Source: Pyrenochaeta sp. MPI-SDFR-AT-0127 (taxonomy: Eukaryota; Ascomycota; Dothideomycetes; Pleosporales; Cucurbitariaceae). From it: a stretch of 64,000 nucleotides of DNA. Location: contig JAGTJM010000046.1 in NCBI GenBank assembly GCA_020747015.1, forward strand, positions 1 to 64,000. Reading direction: 5' to 3'. This document shows, piece after piece, positions 12,384 through 22,967 of the stretch. Each line of letters begins with the position of its first letter. The stretch's first letter is position 1. The notes beneath the pieces are model-generated. The model did not search any database and was not told the origin of the DNA. It worked only from the letters and a program-made list of their open reading frames with translations. The position numbers were made by a program, and so were the translations under genes.

Positions 12384-12826
12384 GCTAAGGCATACATAGG
12401 TTTGGCATAGACTTGGAGGATGGTTGATATTACGGCATATTTGGTACGGAACAACTATCGACGGAATGCATGAGCATGGCGTTTCGAGCTTGGACGTAGT
12501 TAAACTATGGTGATAGGGGTCGCATCGCCTTGGAGAATGCATTACCCCGTTTAGTACACAACCGAGTCATTCGTATACTATAGCGTTCCTCGACTACCAT
12601 ATCAGCATTGACATGGTGTATCTCAATTTCAACATTATGAGGCTGCTTACCGCCCCATATGTGGCTGGCCAGGGGCGTTTCAAGCCAAGCTAGACGATTC
12701 CGAGATACGAGCCGCGCCTCACCTCGTACCATTTGGAGTTTCTTCAGATCATCTCCAAGCCCTTGCAATACGTGATGCCCTTTCCCTCCACGGCCCTCGC
12801 CATCCCCAGGAAAAAAGAAAAGAGTC
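12384..12826. other. Intergenic
   Basis: About 440 bp between AVL9 and the DUF7730 gene. I see nothing beyond presumed UTR and promoter sequence. Confidence 0.5.
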
Positions 12827-14120
12827 ATGGCAAAAGCAATCCGCAACGCTCTCCAAGCAATGGAAGACCTAAACAACGTCTTCCTGCTCCCCGCCCAAGC
12901 ATTCGACTCAACCCAACAACGCTTACACCAACGCCAGCAACAAAAACTCGAAGAATTCGAGCTAACCCCGCCTCACCCCATTGTCCGCAAACGAAGATTA
13001 ACACTGCCCCTCAACATACCTGAGGACCCGCCCCACCGCCCCCGTGCTCGTTCCAGTGCAACAACCCCCGCTTTGCTGAAATTCGCATCAACCTCCTCCT
13101 CCTCCCATGGCCTTGCGCATAAAACGTCGTCTAACCAGCAGCCTCAACCTTCTTTGCAAAAAACGTTCGACCAGTCGCAGTCCCCCTTGATCAAGTTGCC
13201 GCCCGAACTCCGCATCTTGATTTACCAGTTCGTCATTTGTGGCGGGGAAAGGGGCCGTGTGGACATCACGTGGTGTAAGGTGAAAGAAGGCGGGAGGCGG
13301 CCGCTGCTGCTGCTGCAGCTGCAGCCGCGCGTGTATGCGAGTAGCATGGGGACGAGCAGAGGAGACTTGCGGTCAGAGGTTCGTCCTGAACGGCGCTTGG
13401 CGGACCGCGGGAATGATGCTGTGCAGGAGGGGAAGGAGCATTGGAGACGAATGTTCTTGGGCAAGGAGGGCAAAGAGGGGGGAATGGGTGTGTTTGGGTT
13501 ATTGGCTTGTTGTCGGGTTATGTGAGTGCCATCTTCTTCTTCTTCTTTTTTTGAATCTTTTAGTATGAGGCTGCCTTTTCTTTTTATCTCGTTTCGTTCA
13601 CTTGGCTTTTTATCACAATTTCGTCAGTATGCTTCTTGCGAAACTGCGCCCCTTTTTTTCGGTCTTCTGTCACTCGCATTCCCCACCCACCACACGGCTG
13701 ACATTCACAAACTAATTTCTTCCCTTCAGATACTCGGAATTCATACCTTTCCTGTACTCCACGCCAACATTCCACTTCCACATCAATTCCGCCACGACGT
13801 TTGTGGCGTTCATGGGTTCCCTCCTGCCGCAGCGAAGAAACCAAATCAAGCATCTCAAATTCAACTATTGGCGCGGTATACAACCCCGCGACCCCTTTTA
13901 TCTGGACACAAAGGTGAGTTATACGGATGTGAGGGAGGCGCAGATTAGAAGCCCGTTGCCGGATGCGAGTGTGAGGAAAAAAGAGATGATTGCGGCAGGG
14001 TGGGTGGGAGGGAAAGTCCCCGAGCATTGGGTTGTTAGTGAGATTTTGAAGGGCATGGAGGGGTTGAGGAATGGCTCGGTGGTGGGATGGCCGAGCATGG
14101 GTCCTGAGGACGGGTTGTGA
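12827..14120 (+). CDS. DUF7730 / F-box-like fungal protein
   Basis: Two exons, 12827-13521 and 13730-14120, split by a 208-bp GT-AG intron with a T-rich interior; 361 residues. A Gln-rich helix (about 31-41) and a low-complexity Ser/Pro region precede the short hydrophobic motif LIKLPPELRILIYQFVI (about 121-137), the typical opening of fungal DUF7730/F-box-like proteins. After the intron comes a YSEFIPFLYSTPTFHF block and the FMGSLLPQRRNQIKHL segment that these proteins share. The middle (residues 150-225) is Arg/Gly/Glu-rich and less reliable; a second small intron there is possible. The molecular role of the family is unknown. A link to ubiquitin ligase scaffolds is only suggested by the F-box-like motif. 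Confidence 0.75.
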
Positions 14121-15713
14121 AATAAAGGCGGGTTGGAACGATTGAAACGTTCAGAAAGCTGCTCTTTCTGTATGTCAAGTGAAGACACGGTGTGAAATCA
14201 TGGGGTATGCACTATTAAAATCCTCTGCATGACCATTACTTCGTCCACAGTATCAATTAAGGAGACTCCAATATGTCGAACGTAACTATTCGAGCGTAAA
14301 TTGATTCCATGCTAGCTCGATTGAAATATAGGCCACTTCCTAAAGGACGCATCCTTGACTTAGCAAAGCACAACATCTCAAATCGAGTGAGGAGCTCTGT
14401 ATCGTTATACGAATTTCATTTCCAGCCCACGTTCTACATATAGATGCCACTTCTGCTCTCAACTGTTCCATTGGGGAGCATGCTCAGCGAACCGTACAGA
14501 GTCGTTTCCACGACACGAAATGCAGAGCTGAGCCAAGACTATATAGCACCTGCAGTAAGTGTCTCACAACTCTGGATATGGCTACAGCCCTTGCGATTTC
14601 CAAGGCAGAAAATTGCAGCGGACAATTGACAATTGAGCCCGTATTACACTTCTATCATGATTAAATAGACTCAGCATTGACACGTCTTGATAGCCGTCCA
14701 TAGACATGTACAATGAGAGGCCTTGTTTCTCGACGGAATCGGAAAGATAGACACCAGGGGAAAACGTGTAACATCAGGAGAATCCTAAGCTCAGATGACG
14801 TTTCCAACAAACTAGAAACATATTTTCTGAACTGTCCTCACAGTCAACATCGCAGTCCGGTCTTTATACCGTGGCCGCAACCCGGAAAGATCAGCAGACG
14901 AATAGTCAAATATTCCAAAAGTTCTTTTACATAATCTCTATAGCTTTCAGATACAGTTACCGTGACCATCACTTACAACACTGACACACTCCACGCAAGC
15001 CACGCAAGCCAACCTCCATCATCACACTCCACTCGTCAGATGACCTCCACTCTCCCCAGTACCCAAAAGCACTCCAATAAAGAGGCGAAGAAAGCATGTA
15101 TATCTGTACGAGGTCCCAACAATCCCCCAGCCTCCCTCAGTAAAACACCCCTCCACACAAAAGGTAGAAAGGGGGGAATCTCAGGAGCCAGGATTACTTG
15201 TCTTGTAGGATCCTCATCAATGGTTCACTCTCCCAACGTTCCGTTAAGAGTGGCCCGTATGGAAGGACGGGACTCCTGCAGGCTCAGAGGTCTGCATCGT
15301 TGGTGCATCTTTGTGCTAGGTGAGGTGTGGTACCTGAGATCAAAGACGGAAGGAAAAGGGGTAGGAAGGAGTAGGAAGAAAGAAAAGGGTAACAGGTAGA
15401 GTTTGACAAGATAAGAGATGAAAAGGTAGGAATGTGAAAGGGGAGGAACTTCACAGCATGAATGACCATGTGAGAAGCCGTGTACTTACACTTTCGTTTT
15501 CTATGTAGAATTGTTTGGTATCTCCCTTTTCTTCGTTAAATTTCATGCCCTAACGTACCCAGCTTTTCTTCCCGTGGTCGAGTCCGTAGGTGATAGGTTA
15601 TCTCAATATCGCCATGTTCCGCTAATTCAATGCCCAAGCGCCTTGCTAATAGCACAAGTGAGGTAGAACCCCCCCTCCCTCCCTCGTGACGTGTATTGTC
15701 CATCATGGACCAA
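14121..15713. other. Intergenic, no supported gene
   Basis: About 1.6 kb between the 3' ends of two convergent genes. The open frames are short, and those that are longer have no recognisable composition. A C-rich/CCCT tract lies at about 15670-15684, just past the PRPP synthetase stop. Confidence 0.5.
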
Positions 15714-17621
15714 TCAATCGTAATGCATGAAGAGCTGACTCATACTCTCTCCATGGTGATTCCGTCGAATGGCCTCAGCCAACAGGTTGTCGACGTTGAT
15801 GATGACCAGCTTGTCCCTCGCTTGTGCTTGCTTGTACTCTGGGATCGGAAATGCGTTTGTGATGATGATTTTCTCAATAACCTCACAATCGCTCATCTCT
15901 TCTAGACAATCTCCGCCAAACAGACCATGCGTGGCAAAGCAGTAAACTTTCGTCGCACCACCCCTTTTCACGACTGTCTCGGCGGCAGCGATCCACGACG
16001 CGGATTTGTCCATCATATCGTCAACAATAAACACAGGCCGATCTTTGACGTTGCCAACGAGGGTAACCATGGTTTCGAGCTCTGGGTTCTTGAGATCTTC
16101 TTCTTCGTCTTCAGAGGAAGCCGCCGCATCGTAGGTTCCGCCGAGGGCATGTGAGTGCTCAGTGTCTCCAGCCTTGTTACGAGTTGAAGAAGCCGTGGAT
16201 ATAAACGAGGACATCATGTGCGCAGGAATGTCGTCATTTTCGCCTTCCGAAGGGGGCCGATTCCGCCAGGTGGAGTGTGAGGTTGCTGACATGGCAGGGG
16301 ATGGGTGTGTGTCGTCAACTATGTGCCCCTGTACCAGGCGTCCATGGATAACATTACGAGCACGCTGTCAATGTTAGTAAGAAGAAGGCATAGCGCAATA
16401 AACAGACGAACCTCATCAGTATATTCCTCTTCGGCACCGCTCTCATCGCCACTTTGTTCTACAAGCTCTTCCTCCTTGTGATTCTCGACGTCTGTTCGAA
16501 TAGGTTCAAGGGGCACTTCGGGCTCGATGATCGAACTCGCACGCATCGACTTAGACAACGGACTTCCTACTGGCTCAGAAAGATGCCCATTTGCTCGTCG
16601 CTGTAGCGGGATCGAAGGCGCTCGTGTCCTCGGCTTGGACTTGCCAGTCTCCCCTTTCTGTTCGACTGTGATCTTGCTGATAGGCGTGATTTCCGCTTCC
16701 TCGTCTAACGCCGCCTCAGCCAATGCTGGTGTCTCATAGGATCCGTCGAGCCTCAGCTGCTCAAACATGGCACTCTCGTTCCAGTGTACAGCAGTCCCTG
16801 CCCTCCGTCGGTCTGTTGTCACGATGCCAAAGCTGAGCTTCAATGCGTCCGCCAGGGATGTAACACGCTTTGTACCACCAGGATTCTTGCTGACCACCAC
16901 GGCCTCTCTCCAATTCGGCACATTGACGCGTATCCAGCGAGCAAGGAGGGGTTCGGCAACGAGATTGTCAACAGGGCACTTGAAGAAGCCCTGCATTTGT
17001 GACGCATGAAGGTCGATGGTCATAACGTGGTTGACACCGGCAATGTGGAGGAGGTTCGCGACCATACGGGCTGTGATAGCCCCGCGGTGCTGCTTCTTTT
17101 TGGACTGGCGCGAGTAGGGGAAGTATGGCATGACAGCTGCGGTGGTTAGTGGCCGACTTGATGTCCTGGAAAAGTATCAGTACCTGTAACAGACTTTGCA
17201 GAGCCGCCTCGACAGGCCGAAATCATAATCAGCAGCTCCATAACCGAGTCGTTGATTCTGCACAATTAGCGGTGGAAGTACAAAGCAAGTCGAGTCACCC
17301 ACTTCTCGCTCCCGCTCTGAACAATAAAGACGTCCTTGTTTCGAATTGACGTGTCTACATGCTATCAGCAAGTGAAAACCTCCGTCATACCAGCGAAAAC
17401 ATACGTATCGTGACCGACGTCTCTCCATTCTTGAACTTGCCCAGAGTCGCGGAGCCAGGCTTCATGCCCAGCCGATCGCACATGCCCTCGACCAGCTTGG
17501 GGTGCGAGGACCCGCTGAAGACAATGGCGCCACGCATAGTGGGCGGGCCGAGAAGAGTAACGTTCTCGTAGTGAGCAAACTGTGGTGGCAGCCTTTGAGG
17601 CCTGGCAAAATTTCCCGTCAT
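15714..17621 (-). CDS. Ribose-phosphate pyrophosphokinase subunit with large insertion (Prs1/Prs5 class)
   Basis: Five exons: 17405-17621, 17303-17354, 17184-17257, 16412-17136 and 15714-16364; 572 residues from the first ATG. Homologues usually begin at MRGAIVFSG, which here is an internal ATG at 17537 (544 residues) and may be the true start. The protein would make PRPP from ribose-5-phosphate and ATP. Visible blocks are NGETSVTI, YFPYSRQSKKKQHRGAIT (flexible catalytic loop), DLHASQMQGFF and VVVSKNPGGTKRV. An acidic, Ser-rich insertion of about 230 residues (roughly 228-455) interrupts the second domain, as in the insertion-bearing fungal Prs subunits. The PRPP-binding loop reads VDDMMDKSAS rather than the canonical DDMIDTAGT type, so this subunit may depend on partners for activity. 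The 307-bp spacer to the divergent GNAT gene probably carries both promoters. Confidence 0.92.
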
Positions 17622-17928
17622 TCTAGCTCAGATATCGGCGCTCGGGGAGATGCGGCTTGGCAAAATCACCCCACAGCCCAAAACGGAAGGGTCAACCGGC
17701 TGGTTCCTGACTCGCGATGGCCAGAGCAGGCAAGATGCAGGGTTCTCGATAAGCGCATCAATCGTATCGATGACTCTGTAGTAAGATGGATCTAAAGGCA
17801 CGCGATCGTGTAGTAGAGCAGAGAAAGAGAGCTTGCTAGTCTTTATGCACACATCCGCGTCAATCCAGTGTTCTACAAGCTCTTGTTGCGCTGGCACGCG
17901 ACCATAACATAGCTCTGACCAGCCAGTC
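17622..17928. promoter_or_regulatory. Divergent promoter, PRPP synthetase / GNAT gene
   Basis: A 307-bp spacer between two start codons facing away from each other. No clear TATA box. Inferred as a shared promoter from position only. Confidence 0.4.
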
Positions 17929-18649
17929 ATGACTCTTACATATGCCACGATGTGCATTCGTGCGTGCAGAGAATCCGATCTCCCCGCCATTCGAGACATC
18001 ATTGAATACTACGTCCTCAACACCGTCATCAACCTTGCCCTCACGCCCCCTTCTCATACGGAGATTCTACAAGCATGGCAAAAGTCTACAAGCCAAGGCT
18101 TGCCCTATCTTGTTGCTGTGGACAACCAGCTGGACGTCATCCTTGGGTTTGGCTATGCTGGTGAGTTCAGGGGTGGAGGTGGAAGGGGCGGGTACCGTCA
18201 TACTGTTGAGCTCTCACTGTTCTGCCACCCGGATCATATGAAGAGAGGTGTAGGCTCGAAGCTACTTGAGACTCTCATCGAAGCTCTCAGGACTCCAGAG
18301 CGATTTCCAGACTTTGTTAGTGTGTCCAGAGGAGAAGATGAGAGAGTTAGGACGCTCTTATCGTGCATGGTAAGCATCCATCCATGAGATGCAGGTGCAA
18401 CATTCACTAATCTCGCACGCTATCTTCTTGCAGAGTGTTGATGAAACCACATGGAACGCAGGACTGGGTCTACGAGACTTTTATGTCAAGCATGGCTTTG
18501 AGGAGGTTGGCCACATGAAGCAAGTGGGTCACAAGTTCGGCAGATGGTGCGCTTTTCCCTATAGGAGAATGAAACACGCTTTGCTATGTTCGATACTGAC
18601 TTTGTATGGTAGGGTTGACACTAGATACTTGCAGCTTTCGCTCTGGTGA
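17929..18649 (+). CDS. GNAT-family N-acetyltransferase (phosphinothricin acetyltransferase-like)
   Basis: Three exons: 17929-18369, 18434-18546 and 18613-18649; GT-AG introns; 196 residues. The start IRACRESDLPAIRDIIEYYV is the usual beta1-alpha1 opening of the PAT/YncA branch. VELSLFCHPDHMKRGVGSKLLETL contains the acetyl-CoA pyrophosphate-binding signature (HMKRGVGSKL). The C-terminal GLRDFYVKHGFEEVGHMKQVGHKFGRW is the typical alpha4-beta6 segment. By family it would transfer acetyl from acetyl-CoA to a small amine, probably in the cytosol. The natural substrate cannot be read from the sequence. A Gly/Arg-rich loop (GGGGRGG) replaces part of the usual beta3-beta4 region. A second in-frame ATG lies 21 bp downstream, and either could be the start. 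Confidence 0.9.
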
Positions 18650-21600
18650 ACGTAGGTTAGCCTGATTTGTAACGATCCACTACAGCCAGCCTTGTTCTTG
18701 TTGCAACTGGTTACACACGCTCACCGCTTGCTTCGTGCTTCTGTGCCCTCGCTGCTGCGCGTCTCTCAAGCTCTCTGTACTTCTACACCGGAAATCAACC
18801 GATTGGCCATATCGATTTGATCAGGCTGTGGCCGCCCTGCCTTTATTCCTAAGCCATCTGTTGCTTTAAGCCTTTTTGATGTCGCATTCAATGACTCCGT
18901 TCATCCTTGAGCGCTACTTGCAGCTACAAGATCCGTCACGCAGGCTGCAAGGTACCATCCTCGATTGTAACGTTGATCCACTATAAGGGCAGGCTTGATA
19001 TAGTTACGGGTACGCCAGAGCTGGTTGATAGTGTGAATGGCCTCAACAGAAGTAGCAGTCTTGTGGAGGGTGACCGATACGCCAAACTCTAGCTAGGCGA
19101 TCGATACCCCGAAACCTCTCCTAGATGAGGATTTGAGTTGGACGTCAAGTTTCTCTAGTCATGTTTGGGTCCGTAAGGTGGCACTCGAGGCTGAGCGGTG
19201 AGCTAGTGCGACGTTCTCAAGTATGTACGCTTCATATCCCAAGCCATCCTCATGCGAAAGCGGTGCTGGTCGAGTCTCGTGGCGCGCAACAATAAAGGAG
19301 TAGCGCGGTCACCCCTAGTCGGATATCAGCGAGGCTGTACTTCTATTGACTACGTCCGGAAACGGTAGCGGAGGCGTTCTGTAGGGCAAGCAAATCACAT
19401 CATTGGAACCCTTCCTCTCCTCTGGATTTGCAGACGGAAGCCGTAGGCTTATAAGGCTGAGGAGAAATGTCCCGATTGGTCACCAAAAGTGCACCCATTA
19501 CGGACACTAGTGTAGGCAGCTCGCCTCCGAGTACCGGGATTTCGTCTTAGTGCAATACTGAAAGGTGTGCCGCATGGGATGCAGTGTATGGAACGTCATC
19601 GGCATTGACAGGAAACGGTATACACAACAGCGGATGATGCGACATATTGACCAATCGCTATGTCAATAGACAAAGCCGAATCCGAATACCTGGTATGGGG
19701 TTGTAGGAGCAAGAAGATGCGGAAGCGATGCTGTGTCTCGTTTGACGCGTACAGGTCACTTCGTCATTGATCGATGATGCTGATCAGATTGTCACTATTG
19801 CGGCGCCGTAAGCGGTGTGATCAAATGGGAGTTTACACCCAGGCCGAATCAAAGGTGTTTTCACCATTTAGTCGTGTGGCTCACTTGATGGGTGTTTGCC
19901 TGGAGTGTTGAGGCCTTTGTGCGAGACGTTGATCTGCCACAAAACAAGACCGTATCGGCGACCATATGTCGCGTTCGCACCAAGTGACGCATGGTGAATG
20001 AGATAGGCCGCGTTGCAGCAGTGTCTTACTGCCATGACCTCGGACCACATACCAGGTAACAGGGTGTGGCGGGACCATCCTGCTGCAACCACTTCTCAAA
20101 CTGCTAGCAACTGCCCTTCCCGCGATCGAAGTTCCTCAAGAGAAGCATGGACTGCGAAGAACCGCGTGGGGAAGAGACAGGCAATCTTGGCACTGTCGAT
20201 GTGCGATGGAGCTAGTGAAAACAGGCAGTGAAGCAGTCAGGGGGTGACGCACATCCGTCCCATCTGGGGATACGCCACACGGACGCCATGATCACAAGCA
20301 GACTCGATGGTGACACCGATCTTGCATCTGTGGAACCGAGCGCCAGGTCCACTCCGATCCCGTGTGACAAGGGAGTTTGGGCGAGAGTGGTCCGTGAACA
20401 GTCGCTCGAAAGGATAGACTACCTGGGACAGATCGGGACAAGCCTTTTATGCTTATCCAATTTGGGCTCGAAGTGAGTAAAAGGTGTGAAAGCGCCAGAT
20501 CTGTTGCAGTCAATTCAGTTGCATCCATTGATCTCACTGGGCCATGCTGGGGCCATGCTGAATTGTGGAGGCAGCGTTCAAAACAGGAGCAAGGACGAAG
20601 AGAAGTAAATGTACAGGTATGCCATTGGTAACAAGGTATGTATACTGAGAGCAAATGTGGAGGATCTATGGTGGTAAGTGTTGATCTGGCTAGAGCACGC
20701 GAGAAAGCGATCTGGTGGGTGGGTGGCAGTCTTCCAAAACATTCGCCGAGCTTCTCCTGACAGTGGATCGTTATAGGAAAGAGTGGGGTTTGATTATAGA
20801 CAAGGGTTCTTTCTTGATAGACACGGTTGGCCGTGACTCTGCGGTATCTGACCAGACCTTCCTTGCTGGAAGGGGCAGGTTACATGGTGAGCCGGTACGC
20901 CAGAGTTGTTTACCCGCAAAAGCAAGCAGTGGTGCCGTAATTCGACAGTGGATCTCCCGGCAGCCGTGTAGCCCCTTGGCCGGGCGAGGCTTGCCGTTCC
21001 TGCCATAGCATGCATCGTGATGGAGTGTGAAGAGGCTCAAGGTTGGCGTGCCTAGTGGGCCGGGTTGACTGCGCGGCACTGCATGAGATGGGGCTGCATA
21101 CAACCGTAGCTGGACCGGGTTGGAGGTCGATATCGTGCAGGAGGCCGTACCTGTTTCTGTTAGCTGCAGTGGCTAGCTGCGCGTCGTCTGGATATGGCCA
21201 AAGGCGTGCCCTTGATTGGGAACAGGCCGACTGCAGCAGCTAGGCAACGGTGTGGCCAGGGTCCAGTTTGTACCCTTCTCTGTGTGTCCAAGAGGGGAAG
21301 TCGTGACAAGGGCGCGGCTTCCCGCCAGGGTGACAATAATAGACACCATGGCGGCCAGTTTCAGGGAACAAGGGGATTCGATGGGCGGCCGAAGTCATGG
21401 CCCAGAGAAGAAGAAGAAGACGACGACGAAGAAGAAGGAAAGAAGACAAGGAGAAAATGGACAAGAAACGGTGTCTGGAGGCGTCTGCAGGACGACGATT
21501 TGGGGAGGGGTAGTGTCTACAGTCATAGTGGCCATGGCGGCCAATGCGGCTCAATTTTTATTTTTATTTTGGTTGCCTGTGTTTTGCAGTGTCGGGGCCC

Positions 21601-22460
21601 TGCCCTCTATCTTTCTCTTTTTCAATTATGCATCGTGTGAATGCATGCGCAGTTGGGTGGGAGACTGTGCCGGGTCGAATGGCGGAGAATAAGAGAAAGC
21701 ATCCCCCCTCCCTCGTCGCCCGTCCTCCACTCCTCAATGGCGGAAAGTGATGTGATATGCTGGGGCCCAGGCGGCGCGCCCAAAAAAAAAAGGGCTAAAA
21801 ATTGCCGACCCCGGCCCTGTGCGCTAGAGTAGAGATGATGGCTGCGGTGGTAGTGGTGGTAGTGGTGGCCGCCTTTCCCTGGTGCTGGGAAGGCTGGCCG
21901 CCACATTGGCCGTGCAAAGCGCGACCCCTGCCCCGCCGCAGCGCTCGACTGGGACCGCGCCTCTAGATGGAGAAAGGCTGCAGCAAAGCCGATTCCATGA
22001 CGGCGAGCCGGGGGCTTGCAGCACGGTTTTTGTGTGACACATAGGAACTCGCGGCAGGCTGCTCTCCTGGACAGATTTCGGAGCTTTCACATCGCGCTCG
22101 CCTGCAACAAGGTTTCGCGACGTCGAGATGCTACCATGACCGCGGCTGCGGAACAGCCAGCCCGCGTTTGACCGGCTCCACCCTGTTCGCTCACCTTGAG
22201 AGCCTCATATTGGAGGCAGAGCCAGAGGCACTTCTCATGCGGCATCGTCGTGTCACACCAAAGAGTATCTTTTGCTCCATCTGTCTGCTGCCGTCCGCTT
22301 TAGACCTCTGCCCTCCAGGCCTGCCCTCCAGGGCACCAAGACCGCCTGCCGGCTGCACGCTGCGGCGTGTTGTACACTCCCGCACCTGCTGGTGGACAGA
22401 CATGGACTCAGCTCTCGTAGTAAAAGTTAATTCTCCTTTGGTCACTGATACCTGCCATCA
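18650..22460. other. Gene-poor region, no supported gene
   Basis: About 3.8 kb with only short, unconvincing open frames and no conserved motifs visible on either strand. It is not obviously AT-rich, so it does not look like a RIP-mutated transposon by eye. A GAA/GAC-rich purine repeat lies at 21404-21440. The right part grades into the leader of the 54-residue gene. Non-coding transcripts are possible but not supported. Confidence 0.4.
21404..21440. repeat. GAA/GAC purine-rich microsatellite
   Basis: Imperfect trinucleotide run (GAA then GAC then GAA) of about 37 bp in a gene-poor stretch. Confidence 0.8.
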
Positions 22461-22802
22461 CTATAAGACGGACCCAGATCCGCGCCCTCTAGCGTCGACA
22501 GCATGACCAACATATCCAAGTCGCCTCTCCTTCATCACCAGTTTGCAGTCTAGTTCCCTTTGCTCTGCAGCTTTGTTTGCTTTTGCAGCCACGAGTCAAA
22601 CTGCCTCAACACCCTCGGTCTTGAGCGCAATCCCACGCCAGTCTCAAACCGTTGCCTCGCCCAATTGCACTCGTGAGTTTGCTACATCTCCCAGACTACA
22701 TAGCTGCTTGTTGCCCTGGGCTGTCTCCCTCTAACATGCTTCCAGTCAAGCCTTGCCAGCTTCGTTGTCCACCATCCCAGTCCGACCACACCACACACTA
22801 CC
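22461..22802 (+). promoter_or_regulatory. TATA box, uORF and spliced 5' leader of the 54-residue gene
   Basis: CTATAAGA at 22461-22468 is a good TATA box. A short upstream ORF (22503-22553, 16 codons) follows about 40 bp later. A leader intron is suggested at 22673-22745, with a GTGAGT donor, a CTAAC branch site near 22731 and a TTCCAG acceptor. The coding ATG follows 57 bp after the acceptor. The layout predicts translational control through the uORF. Confidence 0.55.
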
Positions 22803-22967
22803 ATGGCCGCCCCAGCAAACTGCCAACATCAGTTCAAGATGATCAAGTCCGACACCACCCTCATCGTCTGGAACTGCAACATGTGCCATTCGGGCGGTCA
22901 TTCCTTCATCTACGAATGCCAGAATTGCAAGCTCAAGACATGCCGGCCATGTGCAACCAAGGCATAG
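22803..22967 (+). CDS. 54-residue Cys-rich zinc-knuckle-like microprotein
   Basis: ORF of 54 residues starting MAAPANCQHQF and ending with TKA. Cysteines are paired as CNMC (25-28), CQNC (39-42) and CRPC (47-50), with an additional Cys7-x-His9 and histidines at 29 and 33. Four CxxC/CxH-type pairs in 54 residues point to one or two bound zinc ions, in the manner of a small zinc ribbon or cross-brace. There is no signal peptide, so a cytosolic or nuclear protein is likely. A Kozak-like CCACC-ATGG context surrounds the start. A TATA box, a uORF and a plausible leader intron lie upstream, and the gene stands alone in about 6.6 kb of otherwise gene-free DNA. I do not recognise a named family. Such domains usually bind nucleic acid or protein partners. 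Confidence 0.7.
   Translation: MAAPANCQHQFKMIKSDTTLIVWNCNMCHSGGHSFIYECQNCKLKTCRPCATKA

Noticed and set aside
21216..21692. Open frame with a hydrophobic stretch and Lys run
   Set aside because: The Lys/Arg run comes from the GAA/GAC microsatellite, overlapping frames are also open, and the starts and context are poor.
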